A DNA stretch of 64,000 nucleotides from Cloeon dipterum (lineage: Eukaryota > Arthropoda > Insecta > Ephemeroptera > Baetidae). The translations under genes and the position numbers were made by a program. The notes under the pieces were generated by a model. That model was not told the origin of the DNA and searched no databases. It saw only the letters and a list, made by a program, of their open reading frames with translations. Shown one piece after another: positions 37,019 to 48,429 of this stretch (within the stretch, counting starts at the first letter, position 1; every line of letters starts with the position of its first letter). The stretch is taken from positions 11,532,001 to 11,596,000 of the forward strand of contig NC_088786.1 in assembly GCF_949628265.1 (NCBI RefSeq), given 5' to 3'.

Positions 37019-37969
37019 GGCCCAGCGCTGCTTGACGCAGGCACTAAGATAGACGCACCCGTAAGAGCACGACTTTACGCTGGCCACCGAGCGCGAGCCA
37101 CTCTCGCTCGGGCCACGCTATCGAAACTCGCTGCACTGATCCGCTGGCCTACTCGCTGAGAGCTGATCGTCAGCCAGGGTGAAAAATTTGCCGGAAGGTC
37201 TCGGAAGGGCAAGTATCTGGTAGTCGTGACTCTTGGTTATGAAGTAATGGACGTCATGTTGCTGCTAGCGCTGACAACTCGTTGGATGCAACTCTTGTTT
37301 TTCCCTCTATCCTTGCTGAACGAAAGGGCGAACTGAATTTGAACGACAAGAGGGGAATTTAACATCCAAGCGGGTTGGGTAACTAAACTCCCACCAGGCC
37401 CCTACTCTTTTGATGTAACTTCGTATGATAGCCACGTGATGGCGTATTTCAACTCCAAAGTTTCATTGTCAAATTAATAATTTTTATCATTTTAGATATT
37501 TAAACATGAGACTTCTTAAATTGATTTCTATATCACACTAGACTAGAAATCATCGTCACTCCCGTCAGCCTGATTGTTGCAATTTATGCCATTTCCATTG
37601 CTAGTAGTTTGCAAAGCGTGCATAGTGTATATGTATGTACATAATTGCAAAAGAGTAAAAAAGTACAGCAAGTACTAAACTTTAAATCGCTTCTATCTTC
37701 AAATTTATCTACAGTTTCCCATTTTTCTGAGTTTAATCTTTAAAATAGATAGTTAGTTAATATTATTTTAAGGAAGTTTTTTGTGGTAATGAATTTTTAT
37801 TATATATTCTGCACGGCTCCTTGTCTTACGTCCCCTCTTTAGTCTTTATTTTGTTGTGTCTGGGTCTGGAGCACACGCTTGGCTCACATCAGGAAGGTCC
37901 ACCTTCCCATGTTGATATAAAAAATAATTATTCGCAAACCTATTAATTTTTGTACCTTCTTTAATCAAG
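37019..37969. promoter_or_regulatory. Shared head-to-head promoter region of KDM5 and SETD2
   Basis: Only 951 bp separate the divergent start codons of the two chromatin genes, so both 5' UTRs and both promoters must lie here unless there are undetected upstream exons. The KDM5 side (37019-37160) is GC-rich and the SETD2 side AT-rich. No clear TATA box is placed for either gene, as usual for housekeeping genes. Confidence 0.6.
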
Positions 37970-40900
37970 ATGGGAAGGAAGAAAAAAGCAGTTGGTCGGA
38001 CCGCTGCGCCGAAAGCTCCTAATAATTCTGAGGAAAACAAGCCCCGAGGACGCGGTGATTTTGTTCTTATTCTGTATTTAATTCCAATTTCTATGAACCA
38101 AACTCCAAATTTCAGGACGGCCCAGGAAATATCCAGTGGTCGCAGCGGAACCAGAGTCAGATTCGAAGGAGGAGAGCCAACAGTCAGCATCATCGACTGC
38201 CGATGACCAGTCGCAGGAAGCTCCTTTGCCTGAACAGCCTGCAGCAGGCACCACAGATGAGTCTGGTGCCGTTGCAGTCACTGCCGGCAGTAAGAAATTC
38301 GGCAAGTTCCGCATTCTGCACAGTTCCTCGCCGTCCAGCTCTTCTGGCGAGCAGCCGAGCGAGTTTGCCATCAAGTCAGAAGAAGCGCCAGCCCCTGTTG
38401 AAGAGGTCAAGGTGGAAGAACTGGTGGCTATGGAGGTCGATGAACCGCCGATTGTTGTGTCAGCAGACATTGAGGTAGCCACTACTGAGGTAGCTACCAC
38501 TGAGGTAGCCACCACTGAAGAAGTCACTACTGAAGAAGTCACCACAGAAGAAGTATCTTCTGAGGAGGAACCGAAAGAACAGCAGCAACCTTTAGAGGGG
38601 GAAATTCAGAGGCTTCAAAACCTGAGTATTGAACCGCTGGTACAAGTCAAGGAGGACATCATGGAAAATATTGTTATTGAAATGAAGGTTAGAATCTCGT
38701 CATCTCTCATTTAAATAAAATTGAAGGATTTTTTCAATATTCTAGGATGAAGAGCCAATGGAGAAGGAAAAAGAAGAGCTCAAATCTACAGCAGAGGCCA
38801 ATAATGCAAATAATGAAAGTGCAACTCTTGTTCAGACAGATGAAAGCACGTCAAGCGTGCGTCGAAGAAGTTCTCGCATCAAAGTGATACTGGTAGAGCA
38901 TTAATTTGTGTTTTAATTAGAGTTCTCAGCTAGCCGCGCTGCGCCGTGCCAGCCGACAAATTTTGTGTCACATGGCCAGCCACCAGCCGCCGTTGAAAAG
39001 GGGTCAAAAATAAAAAGTGCAGGAGAAAAAATGTATTCCGATCCTTTGGGCCGTTAAGCACTATCAAACTTCATGTTAAAATATTGTCGGCTGCGCCAGC
39101 CGCCGGTGAAAATGGTCAGCCACCGCCTTAAATCTCGAGGCTGAGACCTCTAGTTATATTGTCTTCATAATATGAGATTATATTGAAATCATTTGATGAT
39201 CAACGAACTAGGAATCAAATGTGAAGACTAAGCCAACAAAAGACTCAAAGGAGGATAAAGAGTCAAAAGATAAAGATGTTGACGCAAATGGCCAGGGCAA
39301 AGAACAGTCAGAATCTGACTTTTCCACACCTTCAAATCCATCTACTTCCATCAAACCAGTGAAGGTTTGTATCTTCCATAGCTCTCAAGTATTTTAAGCA
39401 TTCTAAATTGTGCTCAGGTTAAATCTCGATGGCGGAGGTCAAGCGAACTTGAAATGGGCTCGAACAACCAATCTAAATCGTCATCTCAAGGTGGCACAAC
39501 TGCCAGCGTCCCTGCTACTCCCAAGATCTCACAACCTCTCTCAGCTGACGAGGAGAGGCTGAAGAATTTCAAGAAAATTGATAAAAACCTTTACCTCACT
39601 CAAAGGTAGATGCACTAACTTTTTACGAGAAAATTTAGATAAATTTAATTTTCAGAACAACTAACAAAGAAACAAAGCGTATGATTTGCGAGTGTGAACC
39701 TGTCGATGACGATGAAATGGGATGTGGGGAGGACTGCCTAAATCGAATGCTCATGATTGAATGGTGACTAGTAGAGAAATAATTAGAATTTGTAATGTAT
39801 CAAACTGACTAATAGTGGCCCCCGCTGTCCACTGGGAGACAAATGTTCTAACAAGAGGTTCCAGAAAATGGAGTACTCGCCTATTGAGGTGATAAGAACA
39901 GAAAAGAAGGGATTTGGACTTCAGGCGATGGCTGACATTGAAGAGTAAGCACAAATTCGCATTTTAATACATTGCATTAGCTTGCTCCAAGTGACTAGAA
40001 CTTAAAAAACACAACTAACTGAATTTCTATTCGCAGCGGGGCTTTCTTGTCAGAATATGTTGGAGAGGTTTTGGATCCATATGAGTTTCAAAACAGAGCT
40101 GAGGACTATGCCAATGACAAAAATCGTCATTACTATTTTATGGCCTTGAAATCCGATGCAATTATTGATGCTACCGTTAAAGGCAACAATTCCCGTTTTA
40201 TCAATCATAGCTGCGACCCAAATGCTGAAACACAAAAGGTTTGTGATCTAACAATATGCAACTTCATCTAAACTTGACTTTTTCAGTGGACTGTCAATGG
40301 GGAACTTCGCATTGGGTTTTTTGCAATAAAAAATATTGCAGCTGGAGAAGAAATCACCTTTGACTATCAACTGCAACGTTATGGGTAAGTTAGAATAAGA
40401 AAAAAGATATGGTATCATATTCAATTTAAAAATTCATTTCACAGCAAAGAGGCTCAGCGTTGTTATTGCGAGGCAGAAAATTGTCGAGGTTGGATAGGTG
40501 GAGATCCTGACAAGGAGGAAACCGTCGCCAAAAAGGGGACTAAGACCGCTGATAAAAAGGACAAAAAATCCAAACCAAAGCCCAAGTTCTACATTGTCCA
40601 GGAATTGTTGGAGGATCAGGACGTATTATTAACACAATTGAACACACAATACAAGCAAACTGATATTATCTTATTTCAGTTGGAGAATGAAGTCAAGAAA
40701 CTGTGCAATGGTGGATTGAAGAATAAGCAGTCAACTCTGACCTTCAGCAGGTTGATGGTGAGGGTGGATGACCAAGAAAAGCGAAAGCGGCTTCTGGAAC
40801 TGCTGCAGAATGCAGAAACGCCTTGCCGGCGACTCTTCCTCGACTACCATGGCCTTCGACTCATGTGGAGTTGGATGGTGGATGAACGTAATGAGATACG

Positions 40901-43900
40901 CCTAGAGGTGAATTTATAAGAGTAAACAAGAAGAGTTTTTTTACAGTCTTGCTTTGCAGATCATGAATACCCTAGATCGACTGCCAATTTCCAACATTAC
41001 GGTTTTACAAGATACTAAAGTGTTTGGCATCATTGTAAAGTGGGAGGAGGAAAGCAGGTATTACAAAGCGTAATAGATAAATTTGTTTTCAGGCTTGAAA
41101 AATTTAATTGGTATATGAAATCTCAAAATCTATATATTTTTTATCCGCTGTGAAACTGTTATTGTTTCCTTCATTTTCTTATGCTTTTGACAGTTACATT
41201 TGAGCATTTTTCTCAAAGTTAAGGAATTAAAACCAAGAATTAGGAATAGAGAGTTGAAATTTGCCTAGTTCTTAAGAAATAACATTTATTTTTTTGTATA
41301 TCAATGCATTTTAACAAAACACCATCAATTAAACTTACGGAAAATTTCGCGTTTTGCCTAGTTTAAATTTGAGAAATATTCATCAGCTAACTGGAAAATT
41401 TTAAAATCCAGGCCCATTGAAACTGATTCTACTAAAGAAGATCCAGAAAAAAAGGCAAGTGCACCTGTGCTTGCAGAAGAAGAGACCGTCACTGTCAAGA
41501 ATGAGCCGGCAGAAGATATTGTGATGGAAGAAAGTGTCGTTAAAGGTGAGGAAGCAGGAGAAGTGAAAGAAGGTGCCCCAGCGGAGAAAGTTGTCACAGT
41601 TGACGATGAAGCTAATGTTGCAAAGCCTGAGGAAACTGTTGAAGAAGCATCAAAGACGCCTGAAGACGAAGATGCGTCAAAAGAAGCTGCCGCACTGAAA
41701 GGTAAAATGGTCGGTATTCAATTTACAATTCACTGATCTGGATTTTCCACAGTAGCTGAGCGCCGCGCTGCTGAAAATAAGATAGCAAAGGCCCTGCTAG
41801 AAATGTGGAAAACTCTGCCTGAAGTTTTTAAAATACCACGTAAAGTAAAGAAGGAACAGATGAAGGAGCATGAGAGAGAAGCTGGTATGTTAAGAAATGA
41901 CTTGGTTGAATTTGTGCTTGAATTTTTTTTCGTAGAGAGGAATTACCAAAAGAGTTTAGAAAACCGTGGCTACAAAGCCGAGTACGCAGAAAGCAGTGAT
42001 CGGGCACGTCAAGAAAGATACCGTGGAGCCAGTTTGATTGTTTCCAACTTCAGTTCCAACTTTAAAAGAAGAGACGTGAAAGAAGACTTAAGAAAGCCCC
42101 GCATGGATAGAAACGAAGATAGGTGTGAATTTACTACATTTCACCCTGTTAAAACATCAAAAAGGACATTTTTCTGCGCATGCTGATGTTTTGTTCAAAT
42201 TACAGGTCCACTAGTGGAATGAGCAAGTTTGAGAGACGTCAGCTTTTTGCCCAGCGCGTGGAACAGGAGGAGCGCGAAAAGCAGCAGCAAATGTGGATGG
42301 AACGGGAGGCTGAGCGGCGCCAGCAGATACGCATGATGGAGCAGCAGCAACAGCAGCCACACATACAGATGGATGGCAACGGTGTTCCCTGCTTTTTCGA
42401 CCCCACCACCAATCAGTGGCACGTCGTTCATGCCCCTGCAAGTAAGAAATAATTATCTTCTATTCTTCAAAAAATTCAACTGCTATTTTGTTTGCTTTTA
42501 CGTAAAAATGTGTTTGAACAAACCCTAATAAGGAGAATCATTATTTCAAATAATTTTAAAGTTGTGACAGAAAGTGTTTGTGTCTTTAAGTTTTAACCAA
42601 ACCAGCGGCAGAGCCTCCAGAGCTGCAGCAACCCGTGCTGGATCCGTCTGTGTGGCAGCAAGTGACGCACATTCCAATACCGCCACTGCCGCCTCGCTGG
42701 AAAGCAGCCTACGACGACATAGGTCAGCCTTACTTCTTCCATATCAGACGACGCGTACCACAATGGCAACCGCCTCCGTTCCCCTCGGCTGGTAGCATCA
42801 CTTCCTCGGATGACTCAAGCAGCAGCAGTGAACTCACAAGCAGCGCTGAATCTGAAGAGTCGGAGAGTTCCGAAGAGGAGGAGTCAGAGGATGAGTGAGT
42901 GGAATTGATTTTTTCAGACCAATTTTTGTGATTGTTAAGACCTGAGGGCTTCTTTACCCCACCATGGCATGTGGATGCTTAAATATAAATATCATCTAAT
43001 TAATTCATTTAAAGTAATTTTCCTGAACAAGAAAAAATTAAAATCGTGACTTTTGGTATGAAAAAACACTGTCAAAATTTATCAACCTGACTATTTTGTT
43101 CTCGATTTTCTATTATTGTGGTCCAAATACCTTGCCAGGCATTGTATTTGCTGAAGCACTTCATGCAAAGATCTTAGCCTGTTAACCCACAATAAAGTTA
43201 GATTTTTAATGATACAGTTTACAAAGGTGGGACAAGAACAATAACAAGGTCTTTAGTTGAACGACAGGTGAGGGTTAATTCTTAACTTAAACTTTAATCA
43301 CTATTTTTGTAGGCCGCAGGAACTTGAAGAAGCTGAGATGGAGCCGAGTGCTCCTGGCGAAGAAGAGTCAAAAGTGAAAGATCCAAGTGAAGACACTAAA
43401 AAACCGGAAGAAGTTGAGTCAAAGGAGCCAAGAAGAAGGGAGGGTTTGATAAAGGAGCTCATCATAATAAGTGTAATTATTAAATCTGGAATGATTTATC
43501 CCTATTAATTTATATATCAAAATTCAAACAGCCAAGACGTGAAGAAGACATTCCCACTGAGAGCACAAAAGCTCGCATCCGGAAAGCCAAAGAGCAGTTG
43601 CGACTGGAGAAGCAGGCGGCAATGAGAAAACAGCACATGCAACACCGCCACAAAGACAAGACCAGAGAAAAGCAACGCACCATCAAAATTAAAAACACTG
43701 GTAATGTTATAATTCAATAATTTTTAAATAAATATTACAAATTTATGAATTTTTGCAGGTGGGGACATAGACGTAGAGACTGAGAAGAAAATCAAAGAAG
43801 ATTTTCTCGCTAAAATGGCCACCACGGTTGTTTCCACCCTCAATCCTTTCCACAGGCCAGAGTGCCAACAGGGAAGAATAACATCAAGTGAAGACTTCAA

Positions 43901-44223
43901 ATATTTAGCTCGAAAGGTGAGTCCATAAGATTACTGAAATCTTTATGCATATAAAAGACACTGCTTGATTTTTAACGTTCAATTTCCAATGGAACTAAGT
44001 TAAATTTAAAAAAAATCATGATCTATTTTTTCAGTTGACCAACTTTGTGATGCTCAAGGAACTGAAGCATTGCCGGAAAGTTAGCGACCTATCTTGCAAC
44101 GAGAGTGTTAAACACAAAGCTCGAGAATACATAAAAAAGTACATGGCCAAATTTGGGGAAGTATACTGCAGGAAGGAGGAACGTGAACGTGAGAAAAAAG
44201 AGGCGTCGGGCGATCCAGAATAA
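37970..44223 (+). CDS. Set2: Histone H3K36 methyltransferase SETD2/Set2
   Basis: Twenty coding exons give about 1352 aa. The start (AAGATGG) is followed by an AT-hook-like PRGRGRPRKYP, then a long acidic region. The AWS domain ([35 protein letters not shown]) leads into SET ([39 protein letters not shown]) and post-SET cysteines ([15 protein letters not shown]). A WW domain lies near 1059-1092 ([10 protein letters not shown] to VPQWQPPPF) and the C-terminal SRI domain ([33 protein letters not shown]) binds the phosphorylated RNA polymerase II tail. It is a nuclear enzyme that trimethylates H3K36 during elongation. Exon ends: 37970-38054, 38116-38687, 38746-38883, 39212-39364, 39418-39605, 39656-39763, 39816-39944, 40037-40238, 40287-40384, 40445-40907, 40960-41057, 41412-41701, 41753-41884, 41936-42122, 42206-42441, 42591-42894, 43313-43472, 43532-43700, 43759-43916, 44035-44223. 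The donor at 43472 (AGT|GTAATT) is the least certain. Confidence 0.95.
38472..38561 (+). repeat. In-frame 15-bp tandem repeat in SETD2
   Basis: Six 15-bp units encode EVATT three times, then EEVTT twice and EEVSS once. The first three begin GAGGTAGC and the last three GAAGAAGT. Being in frame, it only changes the length of the acidic linker upstream of the AWS domain. Confidence 0.85.
38918..39152. mobile_element. Putative short MITE with TA flanks in a SETD2 intron
   Basis: A GC-rich block of about 235 bp sits in an otherwise AT-rich 328-bp intron. The left end TAGAGTTCTCAGC and the right end GCTGAGACCTCTA are inverted copies with two mismatches, each starting at a TA, as in Tc1/mariner-derived MITEs. 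Inside, CAGCCGCCG(T/G)TGAAAA occurs twice and GCCAGCC-like motifs recur. It has no coding capacity. The call rests on the visible inverted ends and composition only. Confidence 0.5.
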
Positions 44224-46012
44224 AAAGATGAAATCCAAGGAGTGATTTGATTATAAAAATATATAATTGAAATACATTTATTTTAATTGAACAATTAGTT
44301 TTCTACCCTCCTCTAGATGTGTAAAGTTTATTTCAGTAGTCAATCTCAAATAAGGGACACCATACTCTAAGCTAAACATTATTTTGTTGCTGTTGGCAAC
44401 TGCTGCCACGGCGCAATACTGTTTGAGCTCATTTCGTGGGTCGCGAGATCCAAGATTGAACTAAATGCGTTGAACGTGCCAAGAGCCAATCATTAAATGG
44501 ACACATTTATGTTTCACGCAAATTTAGATATCTTTAAACCAGGATGAAACACTTCTGAGATTTCTGCAAATCCAATTTGAATGGGATAATTGTTGCGCAC
44601 TCTTCTTTTCGCTGGTAGTTGGAACATGTTACGCATGACGCGCACAACATGTGTATTGATCTCGGTGTGTATGTACATTAAAACATCATCTGCACGTCAG
44701 GAAAAATTGTTATGCCATATTTTTTGTAGTTCATTTGAGACAGTACATCTTCGTGCGCGCATTTGGCCCGCACGCAGAATAAAAGGGAAAAAAGCGGCGG
44801 TGGTGTGACGCAAACAGGCTGACCTCCCTCGTCGTGAAGGGAGGTGTAGAGAGGGAGCGAAGGGATGAGATAGTCTCACAGCACGCATGGTGTTTTTCGG
44901 GGTTGAAGGGAGATGAAAGGGCGACAACGCGCAGGCTCCGTGTCCTTATTTGTAGAGGAGGCGCCGGGGGTGGCAAACTGGAGCACGCAGCATCACTTTC
45001 AGGCCATCCGAGCGAGCGAGCACCACAACCCCTCTAAGGCCAAATTTCACCACCACTCAGGGTGAGTTTCTTCATACCCTAGGTTTCCTAAAATTGCTAA
45101 ATCTTCTATGATGCGCAGTCACGGCCTAAGGGGTGAACATGGGTGCCACCAAAAAGTTTTTCACTTTCGATTTTGACGTAACATTGAAGAGTGCTTCAAG
45201 TTGATAGGAGGCACATTCTCGTTGTTTGATTTTCGGTTCTGTTTTCGTGCCGAATCGCAGAGCCAGACAGGGGCAGTTTTTGCCTGGCAGACAAGCGAGA
45301 GCGAATAAGGGATGAGGATCGATGAACTTGCCTTCCTGCACTTTCTCTCTTTTCGCCCTGCTTCTCTCCGCTCTCGCGTTCTGTCTGTCACGGCCAGCGC
45401 AAATTGATTTATCTCTAACTAAGACTAAATTTGACCTTTCTGAACGCTCTCCTTGCACTCAAAAATAATTAAAAAGTTAGGCATTGTAAATATTTAAAAT
45501 GCAAATGGAAATCTTATTAATGATTAGTTTTCTGATGCATAGTCAAAGGATGAGTTATATGCATTTTTTCAAATTCATAGATTGGCGATAGTATATACAA
45601 CAAGCTTGAAAAGTGAAGATATTTATCTTTCAAACAATAACGGCTATAGTAAATTAGCACCATAAGTCGTTGAATTTTTTCCGCACCCAGCACCGTTTTC
45701 ATAGGTGGAAAATTTTCAAAAAAAAAATACATTTCGTCCCCTTTAAAAATAACATTCGTGTTTTTAATTGAATCAGATGTCAAATACTGTTTTCAAAAAC
45801 AAAACAAAAAATATCATTTTAAGCTAACAATCCATTCTCTATAATCAACCATGCGAATTTTTGCTTCGTTTCTTTATTTCGCCCAGATATAAAAAAAATG
45901 TAAGGGACTCATTTGCAACTCTCGTTTTTTGTGTCTTTCTTTTGGCAGGGCTCGCTGTCTGCATTTCTCCTTTTCTCTCTCGACTGGCAGCAGCTGCACT
46001 TAAGTGGTGAAA
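44224..46012. other. SETD2 3' flank and 5' region of the CIDE-N gene
   Basis: The first part is AT-rich 3' flank. From about 44750 it becomes GC-richer. A plausible untranslated first exon of the downstream gene ends at 45061 (CTCAGG|GTGAGT). A strong acceptor (TTTTGGCAG, 45948) lies 64 bp before the ATG at 46013. The promoter is therefore probably near 44.9-45.0 kb. Confidence 0.45.
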
Positions 46013-48429
46013 ATGAGCGACGACGCTGGCCAGCCCTTGGTGGAATTCAAGGTTTGGGACTGCGCCAGGCAGAGGTCGGAAAACATCGCAGCCACCTCGC
46101 TCAACGACCTGATCATTAGAGGTAACCAGGCCACGACACACTCACGCGCGCGATCCGATCTGGGGGAGAAGGGTACTGACCCACTTCTGCGGAATATTGC
46201 TAGCACGGTCAATGTGCGGGGTGCGGCCGACTATAGTACGCGTGAGAGGGATGATAAACGCACTTGGGAATTGCGCTCGCTGTCCTCGTTCCGTGCAACA
46301 GCAATGGAGGTTTTATCAGTAAAAGAGGGATGCTGCGTTCTTTTGTAAAGGCAATATATAACAGCCAACTAATTGAATAGAAGCTCTCTAGATTTATGGT
46401 GGACGAGAACGTTGCCAAAATTGATTTGAATTTAGCTTTTTTCGTCTTGGCAATTCGTGCAAAAGATAACAATTTCCAAGGACAAGTTCATTTTTATATA
46501 TTCCTATATTATTTTTTAAACAGCAGGATTTTTACAATGTTAAAATGCAAAAAATTGATCTTAAAATATTTCAATCTTGAAGCCGAAGCTATAAGAAGTA
46601 TAGCTCTATTTTATTATTATTTTTTCTATGCCTGGAGAAATAGAAAGAGTAGAAAAGATATTGACGTTGCAACATATCTGAAGAAAACGACGTAGTTTTT
46701 GCAGAATATTGCAACACTACTCTTCTACCTCAGCCAGAATTTTATCACTATATTTTATACTTTTCCTGCTTTTGAATTCTTTATACGTGTCCTCTTTCCC
46801 TCCTTTCGCTGCACGTGTTATGCAGCCAAGCGAGATGCGAGCTGACGGGTGCTAACCCCATTCGTTGAGGGAAGCTCACCCCATTGCCTTGATCTCGTTC
46901 GCTCTAGTTCACTGGGCAGTTCAATTATTACACATAACTGAGAAGTCGGTCAAAGCTGCACATTGTCGTCTTCCTGCTGTCCAATGAGGATAAAAATTTC
47001 ACGAAAATTCACTTTCTCTCAATAGCCGCTCCTGTGCAACCTAGGAAGAAGTTCTCTGGCATTTTGCCACTTTAGCGCCTTGCATAGAAAAGCATGCTGT
47101 GCCGCTGTACACTTCCGTAGTGCGGGTGCTATATCATATGGGATTCTTCACTGGAACACACGTGTTGTAAAAATACAGAATTTCAGCAACACTATATTAT
47201 TGTTTCCATACTCGATTTTAAAAACATTTATGAATGGGTCAGCAAATAGAAAATGAAACAAAGTGTCAAAAAACGTAACAAAATTTTACAATCGGCTGCT
47301 CTGCGGGGATTTGTTAAAAGGATGGCCGGTCGCAAGAGTAAAATTTGTACTCTCTTGTATTTACCACACTGTGAAGAGCCGTTGGTAACATTTTATTGGG
47401 TAAATACAAATTAGACTAAATTAAAACTATCATGAAACTTAGGAGTTTTAGTGTTTTTTTTTTCAGCAGAAAATGTTACATTTTTTTAGACTTGACTATG
47501 GTCACATTTCCAGCTAAAATAGTCGTTATCCGTCTCAATAGGTGAGATGAATTATTTTTCAAGTTACTTAAAAATCTTTTGAGAATAGAAAATGGGTCAT
47601 AAGTCAGAAACCTTGATTTTAAGGTTTAAATTTTTACCAGACCAAGAATTTTGGCGGCTTGGCAGGGAAAATATTTCAATGATTCGTAAAGAAACATAAC
47701 TTTTGGCACTCATTACCATCTGCAGGGAAAATTGGATCGAATAAAATTCCCAAGTTAAGCTATCACGTGTGATACCTTTCAAATGCTTGTCATCTTGTCA
47801 ATCGAATTTCTCAAGAAAATAAACAGCTTCATTTGGAAATTTGGCAAGTCTGGCAAGTGCGTTACTTGATTTCAGCTTCGGAGGCGCTAGGCATGCCGGT
47901 GGCTCGCGTGTGTCTGGAGCAAGATGGCACCGAGGTAGACGAGGAGGAGTACTTCAATATGCTGGAAAAGGACACACCGCTGATGGCTCTGGAAGAGGGC
48001 GACCGTTGGATGCCCTTCTCGGCTAAGTAATTGACGATTTCACACGCACGCACGCACGCGCGCGCAATATACATATTTTCTCTAATGTGATCTAATGCAG
48101 GACTTAAATAGAAAGCGATATAGAATAACTATAGTCTCTATATTTAGAGAGCGAAATAAAAATTTCTAATTAATCGTTGGTGATGGAAATTTTTGCATTT
48201 TCTAAAACCTCGGATGCGGCGTAGGTACCAACTGGTGATGGACAAGGAGAGGGGCGTTTGCGAGCGCAGCAGCATCTTTATGGACGACGTCGAAATCCTC
48301 GGCAACATGGACCCCGACTTCTTCAATGACATAGTGCCCGACAAATTGTTCTTGGAGGTGGTGCGCGACTCGTGCCGCTCAAGCGCGCCCGTGCAAAACG
48401 CAGCTCAACAGCGCGAGGCCGTCAACTAA
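46013..48429 (+). CDS. CIDE-N domain protein, DFF/DREP family
   Basis: Three coding exons (46013-46121, 47876-48026, 48225-48429) give 154 aa. Residues about 10-88 form a CIDE-N domain: a basic start (FKVWDCARQRSENIAATS, LNDLIIRG) followed by RVCLEQDGTEVDEEEYFNML and LMALEEGDRW, the acidic half typical of the fold. CIDE-N domains of the DNA fragmentation factors (CAD, ICAD) and DREP proteins pair head-to-tail through opposite charged faces. Here only about 65 residues follow, ending in REAVN, with no nuclease or ICAD C-terminal domain visible. It is thus closest to a short DREP2/DREP3-like or CIDE-N-only regulator. ATG context AAAATGA. Further alternative 3' exons cannot be excluded, although the stop lies in a good final exon. 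Confidence 0.85.
46122..47875 (+). other. First coding intron of the CIDE-N gene
   Basis: A 1.75 kb intron from AGAG|GTAACC to TTGATTTCAG|CTT. It is mostly AT-rich, with GC-richer patches at 46140-46320 and 46800-47130. No exon or repeat was recognised in it. Confidence 0.6.
48041..48066. repeat. (CACG/CG)n microsatellite
   Basis: A run of CACACGCACG followed by alternating CACG/CGCG units starts about 15 bp after the donor of CIDE-N intron 2. The alternating purine-pyrimidine sequence could adopt Z-DNA. Confidence 0.8.

Noticed and set aside
42195-42441. Open frames opposite the SETD2 Gln/Glu-rich exon
   Set aside because: Shadows of CAG/GAG codons. The + strand exon is in phase with the rest of SETD2.
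44750-45060. Protein-coding exon in the GC-rich stretch before the CIDE-N gene
   Set aside because: Frames are arginine-rich and open on both strands. It is better explained as promoter plus untranslated exon.
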